A stretch of 64,000 nt of DNA from Aplectana chamaeleonis (Eukaryota; Nematoda; Chromadorea; Rhabditida; Cosmocercidae), in the NCBI GenBank assembly GCA_029168955.1, contig JAPDOI010001570.1, positions 20,001-84,000 on the forward strand. Direction: 5' to 3'. The notes below the pieces were generated by a model, which ran no database searches, was not told the DNA's origin, and was given only the letters and a program-made list of their open reading frames with translations. The stretch's first letter is position 1. Every line of letters starts with the position of its first letter. Shown piece by piece: positions 36,445 through 46,110 of the stretch. Both the position numbers and the translations under genes were made by a program.

Positions 36445-36920
36445 AGCCTAGTTTTGACTGCATCGCTGCTGTTTTTCATCGCAGCGATTTCGCACCCGCT
36501 GCTGCAGCGATGTAGCAGCGGCAGCGATTCTGTTCATAGTGTATAGGCCCACGGATGATCGAAGAAATTCAATCAATAAGTGAAATTAATGGCTGGTATT
36601 CATCAATAACGCGTTTCGACTCGAAAACACTGATCTTGTCAAGTGAAAGGGTCAACGTTCATTAGACGAAACGTGTCCTTCGCTGGCAATCGCTCCATCG
36701 CTGCCATTTTGGCAGCGATGGAGCGATGATCAGCGACCATCGAGAATCGCTCCTCCAGCAGCGAGGAAGTAAAACATAGGTTTTCGTCGCCGCGACCCAG
36801 CGATGTAGGACGTATGCCACGAAGCGATCACAATTGGAGCGGCTTTCCATTACGCGCGATGAAAAAGAAACAGTTGTCCCTCGCATGGCCGCAGCGACCA
36901 CCTGCAGTCAAAACTAGGCT
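36445..36920 (-). mobile_element. PIF/Harbinger-like MITE H2, copy 1
   Basis: Ends AGCCTAGTTTTGACTGCA and complement lie between TTA copies (36442-36444, 36921-36923). The length is 476 bp, identical to the copy inside the RTE element (42326-42801), to which it is inverted. Identity is high by eye (above 90 per cent), so both are fairly young. Confidence 0.93.
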
Positions 36921-37172
36921 TTACTTAGACCCTGTCAAAATGAGGGCGCTAGCCTATAACTCCTTGTTGATTGCAAATTATAACAAAGATAGAGGATAAA
37001 TCGAGTCAGTGTCTGCAGAATGAAGTATCGTAAAAAAAAACTTGCGAATATTTAGAAAAACCAGCGTCTCTGGACGAACAACTATTTTGAGACATCAAGT
37101 GGACAAGTAGGTATGAGCTATTTATGAAAATAAAGAGAACGATTTTCAAAAGTTGACGCTCCTGCACTGTAA

Positions 37173-37657
37173 AGGCAGTGTTCACGATAATCTTCGATTT
37201 TGAGATTAATAGCTAAATCGATTGTTTGGCCCCCGAGTAGAACTGAAATGACGAAGAAACCGAGAAAAACGCACCAGAAGGGCACGAAATACCTTTACTC
37301 TCGCCACGCTTCTTTACTCTCAGTGGAACTGTTTGTTGTGGCAATGAAATCTTTTGTGGACCCGTCCTTTGCAACTCTCTACTCTATGTTGCTCTGTTCT
37401 TCCCTTCGGACCCTAACTAATCCTGCTTTGGATAAAATATTCTTCTATTTTCGATTGATCCAATTTTCCACCGGTGACAACCACCATGAACATGTTCATC
37501 CAACCGGACAACTAGTCAATGTTATAGAATAATGTCCCTGAAATACGACGTTTTAATGCGTTTCTCTCCGTTTCTTCGTAATTTTGGTAACACTTCATGG
37601 CCAGCGCATTGTTTTAAGTGGAAAACTCGGAAACGAAATTAATCGCGAACACTGCCT
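37173..37657 (+). mobile_element. TTAA-family MITE, subfamily A, copy 2
   Basis: AGGCAGTGTTCACGATAATC on the left (its TTAA mutated to GTAA) and GCGAACACTGCCT then TTAA (37658-37661) on the right. It is the reverse complement of 16455-16937. Confidence 0.85.
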
Positions 37658-37731
37658 TTAAAGGCAGCGTCGGCCCAAAAAACCACATTTGGTTTTTCTT
37701 CTCAAATCCATGATCGAACCAAGTGGAGGTA

Positions 37732-38010
37732 CTGTGCTTCTCTGGGCCAAATTCCGGTCCGCAATTGCGTCTAGACACGCTTTGCGGCCACTCGCTTTTG
37801 TGTCGGAAGAGTTTCCTGCGCCGCAGCCGCCGATCTGCTGACTCTAGGTGGGTTTTGAAAACTGAAAACTAAGAAAAGATGGAGAAAATTGTATAAAAAA
37901 GCCACATCGAGTCGGCTTTTGCGCCGGAAACTCGACTGTCTTGAGCGCGTACGGCAGCAAAGCGTGTCGAGACGCAAGTGCGGAACGGAGTTTGGCCCAG
38001 AGAAGCACAG
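37732..38010. mobile_element. TA-type palindromic MITE
   Basis: CTGTGCTTCTCTGGGCCAAA and its complement form the ends, each next to TA (37730-37731, 38011-38012). Pairing extends about 60 bp (CGCAATTGCGTCT, GACACGCTTTGC). The length is 279 bp. Confidence 0.85.
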
Positions 38011-38016
38011 TATGTA

Positions 38017-38350
38017 CAGTGGGCACGGATCGAAGTGAAACTTTGTGTTCCTTGTTGTGTGTTGCTGCTTACAACATATGTTATAACATACTGTCGTTCT
38101 CGGATCCGAATGCCGGACCGCGATTGCGGACTTCGCCTGTTGCATCACGCGATACGTGATAACCGTGCTAGGAAAAAGGTAAATCGCGCCGGGACCAAGT
38201 GGTATCAGCACGATTGTCGTCTTGTGGCGTGATGCAACAGCCGTTGTCCGCAAATACAGACCGAAATTTCGGTCCGAGAACGACAGTATACGCACCGGGT
38301 TTGCGCCAGCGCACTATAAGTAACGCAAAGTATCAGTGCGATCCATGCTG
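38017..38350. mobile_element. TA-type MITE, family M1 copy 3, split by another MITE
   Basis: The left part CAGTGGGCACGGATCG and right part CGCAAAGTATCAGTGCGATC match family M1 (6294-6443). The middle is interrupted by the element at 38091-38286. Only 4 bp separate it from the preceding MITE. Confidence 0.75.
38091..38286. mobile_element. TA-type MITE nested in M1 copy 3
   Basis: CTGTCGTTCTCGGATCCGAA and near complement are flanked by TA (38089-38090, 38287-38288). Pairing continues to TGTTGCATCACGC and complement. The length is 196 bp. Confidence 0.85.
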
Positions 38351-38849
38351 TTTCTGAGCTCTGGGCATTTCAATGAACTCTCGATTTCGGTTATCACAGC
38401 AAGAAGCGGCCGCTTTTTGGTCGGAACACCCTAACCTATTATATTTCATCGAGGCCCACCGTTCCGCTGCAGATGATAATCGGAATCAAAATCACACTAG
38501 AAGTTCTTCAGAGTTTAGTTGACAAAGCTTGAGACATTGTTGCGTATCATTCCATAATTCCATAGTAATAAAGGAGAGTGGTGTCCGTCAGTCACTCCGG
38601 CACTGGGAGAGGAGATCTACGGGAGAAATTGACGCTGTGGAGGAACTACGGGAGGTATATTGTACTACAGATGAACGAATGAAGATGATGAGGTAAAATA
38701 CTGGAGTAATCGCCGCTCCGCTGCCGCGACGCGAACCGTTATAACGTCATTTCAAATGTACTGAACGCAATCAACACCTCAAAAATACATATGTGACGTC
38801 AGACATTCGTCAGGATCATTAAAATGTTTAGACAAAAGTATTAACAATG
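38351..38849. other. Stretch without a recognisable feature
   Basis: This is AT-rich non-coding sequence. Neither repeat ends nor a credible reading frame are visible. Confidence 0.4.
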
Positions 38850-38914
38850 TTGCTGGTATAAAAGGCTTCTCATCTCACAGTGTGGCTCAGTCGGCTCTTC
38901 GGAGCCGGACCTGG

Positions 38915-40480
38915 GTTGCGTTCCAAGAACATTTCCATGGCAAAATGCGTCCACGGAAACGTAGCCACGGCCACGTGGAAGCAATCTTTAGGGGCCGTAT
39001 GCAAGAACGCGCTACTTGGGGCAGGGGCAGTGCAGTCGGCGCCTTTGAAGCTTGCCGTTGCTCACAAGACAGAACACGTCTATCATGGTTGGTTGCAAGT
39101 CAAAACGCGTCTGTCGTGCCCCAATAGTTTTCCCGCTGTGCCCCAAGTTCCTAGCTGGGGCGGTTAGAGCACAGCGAGAGAAACTACTGGGGCATGACAG
39201 ACGCGTATTGACTTGTAACCAATCACGATAGACGTGTTCTGTCTTGTGATCGAAGGCGACCCTCAAAGGCGCCGACTGCACTGCCCCTGCCCCAGGTGAC
39301 GCGTTCTTGCATACGGCCCCAGTTATAATTTGTAGCCATGGAAAGCAAATTTGATCAGGGGTGCGTTCCAAAAATGTTCCCACGGTACCGAGGGAGGGCA
39401 AATGGCCTTTCCATGGCCGAACTTGCTTCCCATGGTCACGAGTAGTAACTGATAATTGCTTCCACGTCGCCGTGTCTACTTTTCCATGAAAAACTTTAGC
39501 CGTGGGAATGTTCTTGGAACGCACCCTGTCGTGACTTCCGTACGACTTAATTCCTTAAAGGCCGCGCCTGGCCTCTCCGCGCCTGGTCCCGCCACGACTT
39601 CTACCGTATGCCGATAATCGTAAACAACTCGGCGCCCCGCCTATCGATTGCGCCGGGCATCCTCATTCTGGTGTGCGACGACGACGGCGTGCGGCGGCTG
39701 CTCTCGACTTCTCCTGCCCGATGGTTCTCCAATGCAGTGGCGACCTGCCTGCAACTCCAACTCCTGTCAACGCCTGATGGTCGAGTGGACGTGCGAGGTC
39801 GCAGAAGAAGAGCTCCAGCCGCGTCAACTACAACGACTCCTGCCGACTACTACGAACATCTCAGGTAACCCCGTTCCTCTGGCTTGGCCTCTGCGAGTGC
39901 TTGACACTCGTCTGCTCGTATGCCTCGCTATGAACGGGGGTCGTTGCTGGCTCCACACCCACCTCGTAGCTAACTGGGCGAGGTCTGCGTCCCACGGGAG
40001 TAGTGGGTATAACTGCGTGTTTTAATGTTTATTTTCAGGTCTCGTAAAGAAGTTCCAGCAAAGAGTGTATTGTTCTGTATGAAAGTATGGTATTGCGTAA
40101 ACACTGTCTACATTGACTATTGCAACATAACCGCGTACATAGCGGGAAGTGTGATCTGGTATACGATGGTGAAACTGTCGTTCTGTGTACCAGTATGACG
40201 TCATAGCGTTGTGGGCGTGTCCAGAGGCTGTAGGGCCTATCCCATGTGAGACAATGTAAAATACTACATATTCATCCGCGTGGCAGGCTTAAGCAAGGGA
40301 CGCCGCGTAAGTCCTCTGGTTCAGTTGTGTCGGGCTAGCGGCTGCTCACACTCCGTGACAACCGATGCTGCAGGATGGATAAAGCAGACTCGGAGCGTAG
40401 TGCAGCACACGTCGCGACACACCCCAGGGAAAAACTATTTGTCCTAGCACGGCATCTTGGGAACATTCTTGGAACGCACC
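38915..40480. mobile_element. 1.57-kb TIR element with CCTGG target duplication
   Basis: The ends GTTGCGTTCCAAGAACATTT and (complement of the right end) GGTGCGTTCCAAGAATGTTC are flanked by CCTGG on both sides (38910-38914, 40481-40485). Removing the element and one CCTGG gives the arrangement of the paralogous repeat at 47569, which supports the boundaries. Inside, 38915-39530 is a large palindrome (GGGGCCGTATGCAAGAACGCG, GCGCCTTTGA, GACAGAACACGTCTAT each mirrored). The right arm of that palindrome carries an extra copy of the terminal sequence at about 39356-39385. A possible two-exon gene occupies 39551-40198. Confidence 0.7.
39608..40198 (+). CDS. Possible two-exon gene inside the CCTGG element
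   Basis: Exon 1 (39608-39864) is a GC-rich frame that starts at ATG, includes LILVCDDDGVRRLLSTSP and an Arg-rich then Thr-rich tail, and ends at CTCAG/GTAACC. A 174-bp intron ends in ATTTTCAG (40031-40038), a strong nematode acceptor. Exon 2 (40039-40198) continues in phase for 52 codons (YIDYCNITAYIAGSVIWYTM is included) to TGA. The total is 138 residues. The frame is also open upstream to 39551, so the start is uncertain. I recognise no family. It is neither an obvious transposase nor an obvious host protein. It may be captured host sequence, a transposase remnant, or a GC-rich chance frame; an overlapping frame at 39648-40025 weakens the case. Confidence 0.3.
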
Positions 40481-40720
40481 CCTGGAAGGTGGCTTCGAGT
40501 CCCTCACCAGAAGATCCAGCGGATGGCGGTGGATAATTTTTGTCGCCAAGGGGAGGGGGCTCCCCACGGCTCGGGGGGGGGTGGTACCCAACTGTGGGGC
40601 TATCTCCCCACGGTTCATTGTGGGGTGAACCCCACTGCGGACCTTTGCAGTGGGGACCCCGAAGGGATTGTCCCCGGGGTCCCCTGTGTGAATCCGGAAA
40701 TAATGTACCCCTGTAAAAAC

Positions 40721-41029
40721 ACGTCAGGTTACCGCCTACACCGGAATTTGAAATTCGCTCCAAAATCGAGTTCTGTTCAACTGCAGTGCTAGTATACCTG
40801 TAAACATATGTTAGGTTTCGGTCATCTACAGGAGAATTCCGTTCATCTACAGCTGATAACAGTAGATCCTCCGGATAAGTCCAGTAGATGACCTCTCCCA
40901 GTGTCGGAGCAGTCAGTCAGTCAGTCCGTCAGTTTACTGTGTGCATTCTGTAGTTGCAGACTTTTCCGTTTTAGAAGGGTTACGCCCAAAACAACCAAAC
41001 GGGACGTCGTAGAAAGTTAGGGGGCCCCA
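40721..41029. other. Short stretch with minor inverted motifs
   Basis: TCATCTACAG and its relatives recur in both orientations at 40820-40890, followed by a CAGT tetranucleotide run (about 40910-40930). There is no gene. Confidence 0.4.
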
Positions 41030-41330
41030 GCGGGAGCGCGCCGGACGCCGAAGAGAATGTGCGGGACCCCAATGGAAGTGCGCCGGACGTCATATAAAGG
41101 GTGCGAGACCCATGCTAGAAAGCGCCGGACGCCATATAAAGTGTGCGGGACCCATGTAAGAGTGCGCCAGACGCCATAAAAAGCGTACGATACCCATGTA
41201 AGAGTGCGCCCGACGCCATAGAAAATGTGCGCGGCCCATGTTAGAGTGCGCCGGACGCCATAGGAAATGTGCTGGACCCATGTAAGAGTGCGCCGGACGC
41301 CGTAGAAAGTGTGCGGTACTACGTAGCAAT
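41030..41330 (-). repeat. 42-bp satellite, array 1
   Basis: About seven diverged 42-bp units (on the plus strand: GTGCGGGACCCATGTAAGAG, then TGCGCCGGACGCCATAGAAA). In reverse complement it is the same unit as at 50717-50850 and 51149-51645. Because 42 is divisible by three the array is open in several frames; the resulting 14-residue peptide repeats are not evidence of a gene. Confidence 0.9.
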
Positions 41331-41399
41331 GAGCAGAACGCCGCAGAAAGAAGAATGTCTTTGAAGCGAGCTCAAGAACGCTACAATTTGGAGCCACAA

Positions 41400-42325
41400 T
41401 TTCGCCACCCTGAACTGTCAATCGCTGTCGAGTGATATCCAAAAAACTGCGCTATCCAGACTTTTGAGCTATTTCAATGCACCGTTTGCTGCATTGCAGG
41501 AAACCCGCCTCAAGGATAGACCCGTCATCAACGTCGGAGAGTACACCATCTACTGCTCTAACGCCGAGGAGAGTGGGAGGCTGTGCAATAGCTGTAAGGA
41601 AAGGTATGGTCAAGAAGTTTGGCTCAACGTCGTGCCGGAATGCATTCGTACAATTCGAGGGATGGGTTTTATGAGGAACTCTATACGTTGCTGGCCAGGA
41701 TACCTTGTCAACATGCTGTTGTCGTGGGGATTGACGCAAATGCGAAGATGGGACTTGATCAGGAATCCGAAGTACTCGGTAAATGGTTCTACCCAGTGGA
41801 GCAAACATCGGACAATGGCTACCGCCTTGTCGACTTTTGTGAACGCAGTGGTCTGATTATTGCATCGACATTCAAGAGGAATCATCGCCGCCATCAGCTT
41901 ACGTGGCAGGGACCAACCCAGCTATCTCCAGAAGAGCAAGCTTAGGGATGAAGAATGCAGAAGGAATTTCCGACAACGCGTTTCTATTCATATTGGAGTA
42001 CGGACTAAGAAGAAACTTTGCGACGCGGATTCTTTTGTCAAGTGCATCCAGGACGCTTCGAAAGAGGCACCCCCGGTTGTACAGCCTAAGAAGAAGTTCG
42101 AATACGTCTCAGAGGAAACGACGTCTACTTACAACAAGGCATGTGCTCTCCGAACTACAGGAAACTTCGTGGAGGAGAAGCTTCTGAGGAGGAAGTTGCG
42201 TCGGCAGCTTCAAAGTGACCGCGAACGAGAGTGGACGTGTAGAGCTAAAGAGTTCGAGAAGGCTTGGAGGAGAAGAATCCGAGGAAAGCCTACACGTTGC
42301 TGCGACAGTATAGCGGGAAGATTAA
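41400..42325 (+). pseudogene. RTE endonuclease domain and linker (frameshifted)
   Basis: An apurinic-type endonuclease domain is recognisable across three frames. It comprises TLNCQSL with PFAALQETRLKDRP (catalytic Asn and Glu regions), then VGGCAIAVRKG, then VVVGIDANAKMG (catalytic Asp-x-Asn motif) through KRNHRRHQLTWQG. Pieces between FVQF and RDGFYEEL are deleted, as is the end of the domain after SPEEQ, where the SDHRP motif should be. A linker rich in charged residues (KLRRQLQSDREREW) follows in yet another frame to YSGK, where the first MITE enters. In an intact element it would nick the target DNA. Confidence 0.88.
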
Positions 42326-42801
42326 AGCCTAGTTTTGACTGCAGGTGGTCGCTGCGGCCATGCGAGGGACAACTGTTCCTTTTTCATCGCGCGTAGTGGA
42401 AAGGCGCTCCAATTGTGATCGCTTCGTGGCAAACGTCCTACATCGCTGGGACGCGGCGACGAAATCCTATGTTTTACTGCATCGCTGCTTGAAGAGCGAT
42501 TCTCAATGGTCGCTGACCATCGCTCCATCGCGGCCAAAATGGCAGCGATGGAGCGATTGCCAGCGACTGACACGTTTCGTCTAGTGAACATTGACCCTTT
42601 CACATGACAAGATCAGTGTTTTCGAGTCGAAACGCGTTATTGATGAATACCAGCCATAAATTTCACTGATTGATTGAATTTTTTCTATCATCCGTGGGCC
42701 TATGCACTATGAACAGAATCGCTGCCGCTGCTACATCGCTGCAGCAGCGGGTGCAAAATCGCTGCGATGAAAAACAGCAGCGATGCAGTCAAAACTAGGC
42801 T
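42326..42801 (+). mobile_element. PIF/Harbinger-like MITE H2, copy 2, inside the RTE
   Basis: AGCCTAGTTTTGACTGCAGG to complement, between TAA copies (42323-42325, 42802-42804). It is 476 bp, the inverse of 36445-36920. The reading frame of the host element resumes exactly (GKI then KRCSPV) once it is removed. Confidence 0.95.
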
Positions 42802-43931
42802 TAAGAGATGTTCTCCTGTCTTGAACACTACCAATGGAGTTGCAGTTGGTGATGCGACGCTGCCAATATGTAAGGATTACTTCAGTTCATTACTGAATCG
42901 TCCAGCGCCACCAGTACCTAAGCTCCCGCATGTTCAGAGAACACATTACGATGTCAGTGAGGAACCGCCGACTGAGTCTGAAGTTTTGGATTGTGTCCGG
43001 AAAATGAAGAATGGAAAGGCAGGTGGAGATGACAACATCACTGCTGAAATGCTGGAAGCTCTTCCTCCGTCTGGGATTCGTGAAGTGACCAACACCATCC
43101 GTGCCATATGGATGAGCGAAAGGATACCCGATTCGTGGAGACATGCGAACATCGTAACTCTTCACAAGAATCTATCCGTCACGGATCCTAAGAACTATAG
43201 AGGAATCTCTCTACTTCGTGTCATGTACAAGGTTTTAGAACGTATCGTTCTCGAGCGACTTATCAAACATCGTGAGGAAACGACCAGAGAGGAGCGAGCC
43301 GGTTTTCGACCTGAAATATTGACCATCGACCAAGTGTTCGTTGTGAGAAGAGTAATTGAATCGTGGCAGCGGTATCCGAAGCCATTACAGCTTGCTTTCT
43401 TTAACTTTGAAGCCGCGTTCGACTCTCCTCATCGTGATCGATTGCTCAAGGCTCTGCGAGCCGATGGAGTCCCGGAAAAGTATGTTCGACTAATCGAGGA
43501 CATGAACAACGGAACAACAGCAGCAGTTCGTACACCTGTCGGATTTACGTCAGTTTTCGAGGTGAAAACAGGAGTAAGGCAAGGAGCCGTTGCAGGACCT
43601 TTTCTTTTCAACTTCGCCGTTGATGACATCATGCGTAGAGCTGCAGAACAGTTTCCTGCGGATGTGATCTTAACACCATCGGGACGCTCCCTTGTCGACC
43701 TGGAGTACGCCGACGACACTGTGTTATTCGCCGAAAACAACGCAAAACTGCAAATGATTGTGAGCCTCGTTTCGAAGTATGCCGCAGCCTATGGACTTCG
43801 TCTTCGTCCCGACAAATGCAAGCAGATGTGGGTCTCTCAGAGGCCTTCAACGGGAGTTTGTGTGGACGGACAACGTATCAAACTGGTGGATGATTTCTGT
43901 TATTTGGGCTGCTTGCTGAGGAACGATGGTA
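42802..43931 (+). pseudogene. RTE reverse transcriptase domain
   Basis: A continuous 376-codon frame covers the RT fingers and palm. It includes MKNGKAGGDDNITAEML, RIPDSWRHANIVTLHK, KNYRGISLL (motif 1-2), ERAGFRP (motif 2a), FFNFEAAFDSPHRDRL (motif A), TGVRQGAVAGPFLFNFAVDD (motif B), LEYADDTVLF (motif C, about 43700-43729) and LRLRPDKCKQMW (motif D). The Asp expected at the first acidic position of motif A is Asn (AAC, 43403-43405), which should abolish polymerisation. The frame ends at LGCLLRNDG where the second MITE enters. Codons are otherwise well kept, so the element is not very old. Confidence 0.95.
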
Positions 43932-44154
43932 CAGGCCATAAAACGGCCAATGTCTCACCGTCGACTGCGTACCACGCGCTGCGCGACCGCACGCGCGTCG
44001 GAAGCAGACGGGTTTTCCGCCGCGCGACGAGTTTTGGCCGCCGCGCGTTTCGGCCGCCGCGCGGCGCCCGAAACTCGTCTGCTTGCGACGCACGTGCGGT
44101 CGCGCAGCGCGTGGTACGCAGTCGACGGTGAGACATTGGCCGTTTTATGGCCTG
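43932..44154. mobile_element. GC-rich palindromic TA-type MITE inside the RTE
   Basis: CAGGCCATAAAACGGCCAAT and complement form arms of about 90 bp with very few mismatches, flanked by TA (43930-43931, 44155-44156). It is 223 bp and strongly CpG-rich (GCGCGACCGCACGCGCGTCG). Removing it restores NDGSYAAD in the host frame. Confidence 0.95.
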
Positions 44155-44156
44155 TA

Positions 44157-44672
44157 GTTATGCAGCGGATATTCGACAACGATGAGCTACGTCTGCATTC
44201 CATTCCCTAATCACGTGTTTGTGGCCTAACCCCATCGCGAAGGAAGTTAAGTTGCGCGTCTACTTATCCGCTATTCGCCCTATCATGATGTAAGGATCGG
44301 AGACGTGGACAGCACCGAAGACCGAGATGGAAAGGTTGGATTGCACGGAGAGGAAGCTTTTTAGGCGTTTGCTTGGATATTTCTGGCCGCGTGTGTGTCA
44401 TAACGAAAACCTTCACAAGGAAATCCACGCAGTACATCAACGCTTGACACGAGGTAGGTGCCAGCATCTCCTAACGCCATCTCAAGCAGCAATGGAAAGT
44501 CGACTTCGACTGCTCGGGCATATACTAAGAAGAGCGCCGGATCGTCTCGTACAACACGCTTTAAGAATGCTTCCAAATCCTGTCTGGAAACGGCCACCTG
44601 GGCGTAGGCGAAAGTTCTGGAAGGATGTGGTTAAAGAGGATTTGAAGTCACCCGTTATCGAAAGACAGTTCA
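44157..44672 (+). pseudogene. RTE C-terminal region, first part
   Basis: After the MITE the frame runs SYAADIRQR then a stop. It then passes through NPIAKEVKLRVYLSAIRPIM with a TAA in place of a Tyr codon (44291-44293, MM-stop-GSETW). From about 44327 it reads cleanly (MERLDCTERKLFRRLLGYFW, RLRLLGHILRR, VWKRPPGRRRKFWKDVVKED) to ERQF, where the next MITE is inserted. This is the conserved post-RT tail of RTE polyproteins. Confidence 0.93.
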
Positions 44673-45948
44673 AGGCTCATTCATAGCTGGTCGCTTCGAC
44701 TAGTCGCGGCACTGCCAACAGGTACAAAACCCGTCGCGACAACAGATCTTGCACTGAGTCACTACTGGTTGGAACAGTTTGCAGTCTCAGTCACGATCGC
44801 CAAGCGACTGGGGTATTTCATAGCTAGTTGAAGTGACCTGCTTGATTTCGTTAGGTCGCTTCGACTAGTCGCGTGGCTTCATGGTGGAAGCGATTCGTCT
44901 AGTCGAAGCGACTAGTTCGCAATCTTCCGTCACAACCTTGTGTATGTGGCGCAAAATCGCAGACGTCACAGATCACTCACATAAAATACAGCATGTGAAA
45001 GGGAAAAAAACGTGTATTTATCATACATTTAGGATTATAGAGTTGAGAAAGTTCAATAAGGCTAACCGAGAAATCAAATTTCATGCAGAGCTTTCGGCTA
45101 TTACTAACGTTAGTTGAAGTTTTATGTTGCTGTACAAGCAAATTGCATCCCATCGTCTTTTGAAGCCATGTTTTTGTTGGAAAACTATGCACGACTAAAT
45201 TATTTAGAAGATTAAGGCACCGAAGTCACAAAAAATCAGGAGGAATCAGCAAAAACCGAGAAAAAAATGTTTCTTTTAAAGGCAGCAGACACGCTCGAAA
45301 AGGGTATCGATTTTATGACATAAATCAAAGGTTAGGAGCTGGTTGTATTAGGAACTGGCAAAAAAAAAACGGACGAAAAATGTGTGCGAATAGAGGAATA
45401 ACGGTTATTTTGTTATCAGGTGAAAGTGGACGAGTTTTACGGCGCACGGTTGAAACAGGGAGTATTACAAACAAATCGGTAGAGATAGAGAAGCCGATAT
45501 ACTCCTACAGCTCGTAATAGAACGCTGATCTCGTTGGAAGCATCAAAAACCAGCCAAAGGGACCGTACTAGTGCTATCAATCTGGACGAGTTTGTATTTT
45601 GGGGCGGGGTTGCAGAGGCTCGTGGGCGGGGTTGCAGAAATTTTTCGATTTGCATTGCTGAAATTTAGTAGTTTTGACTCGTTTTTGACGCTTCCAACGG
45701 CGTGAGCAGTCTACCAGGAGCCATGCGACTTCAGAAAAGTGGTTATCTCAACAACTTTTTCGAGCGTGTCTGCTGCCTTTAATTCCTACGGCGTTGTCCG
45801 CAATTGTCCGTATTTTTTACGCAAAACTACGGCCGCCCGAGCGACTCGACGAAGCGATTTGAAATCGCTTCGTCTAGCGATTCCAAATCGGGGCAGTTTT
45901 GTTGGTCGCTTCGACTTGAAGTCGAAGCGACCAGCTATGAATGAGCCT
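44673..45948 (+). mobile_element. PIF/Harbinger-like MITE H1, copy 2, inside the RTE
   Basis: AGGCTCATTCATAGCTGGTC to complement, between TCA copies (44670-44672, 45949-45951). It is related to 16941-17438 (shared TAGTCGCGGCACTGCCAACA, GGGGTATTTCATAGC). It is longer because of the nested element at 45280-45778 and about 270 bp of extra AT-rich sequence. Host frame: ERQF continues into RRDVSF when it is removed. Confidence 0.93.
45280..45778 (+). mobile_element. TTAA-family MITE, subfamily B, nested in H1 copy 2
   Basis: AGGCAGCAGACACGCTCGAA and its complement lie between TTAA copies (45276-45279, 45779-45782). It is closely related, in inverse orientation, to 53230-53703. Confidence 0.93.
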
Positions 45949-45951
45949 TCA

Positions 45952-46110
45952 GGCGCGATGTTTCGTTTCGCAGGAAATGGAATAGTGACAGCTGGATGGA
46001 ATCTGTTAAAATTGTGGCTGAAGACCGTGAAAAATGGACACGGCTGACTACTAGGACGGCACACCTCGGTGAAGATGCGGAATGACCGCGTCAGGCGAAA
46101 GAGAACCGAT
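45952..46110 (+). pseudogene. RTE extreme C-terminus
   Basis: Continuing from the previous fragment, the frame reads RRDVSFRRKWNSDSWMES, then VAEDREKWTRL and RTAHLGEDA. A one-base loss gives an early stop at about 46081; read past it, the usual basic end (DRVRRK) and a stop near 46109 follow. Confidence 0.88.

Larger units (their letters stand above)
37662..38420 (+). mobile_element. TTAA-family MITE, subfamily E, heavily interrupted
   Basis: AGGCAGCGTCGGCCCAAAAA follows the TTAA shared with the preceding element and matches the start of 23588-24163. After about 70 bp it is interrupted by TA-type MITEs at 37732 and 38017. No right terminus is found, so the end given is arbitrary. Confidence 0.45.
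38850..40720 (+). repeat. tRNA-like GC-rich repeat, split by an inserted element
   Basis: The left part (38857-38914: GGTATAAAAGGCTTCTCATC, then TGGCTCAGTCGG, an A-box consensus) and right part (40481-40720: GGTGGCTTCGAGTCCCTCACC in pieces, a B-box-like motif, then a G-run and CCCCAC hairpin) together align with the uninterrupted copy at 47569-47730. The G-rich distal part also matches 48035-48130. The arrangement suggests a pol III-derived SINE-like family with a G-rich tail. Confidence 0.6.
41395..46110 (+). mobile_element. RTE-type non-LTR retrotransposon, dead and interrupted by MITEs
   Basis: Coding remnants run from an endonuclease start (ATLNCQSLSSD, about 41400) to the C-terminus (TRTAHLGEDA, about 46080), with stop near 46109 after one frameshift. 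Three MITEs cut it: 42326-42801 (TAA duplication), 43932-44154 (TA) and 44673-45948 (TCA), the last carrying a fourth (45280-45778, TTAA). At each of the three direct insertion points, dropping the MITE and one target copy restores the reading frame. Single-domain order (endonuclease, RT, C-terminal tail) and YADDTVLF support RTE-like elements known from nematodes. The 5' and 3' limits are approximate. Confidence 0.92.

Noticed and set aside
39356..39536. A separate hAT element with CAGGGGTGCG ends
   Set aside because: The 8-bp flanks do not match on the two sides, and the sequence is better explained as an extra terminal copy within the palindrome of the CCTGG element.
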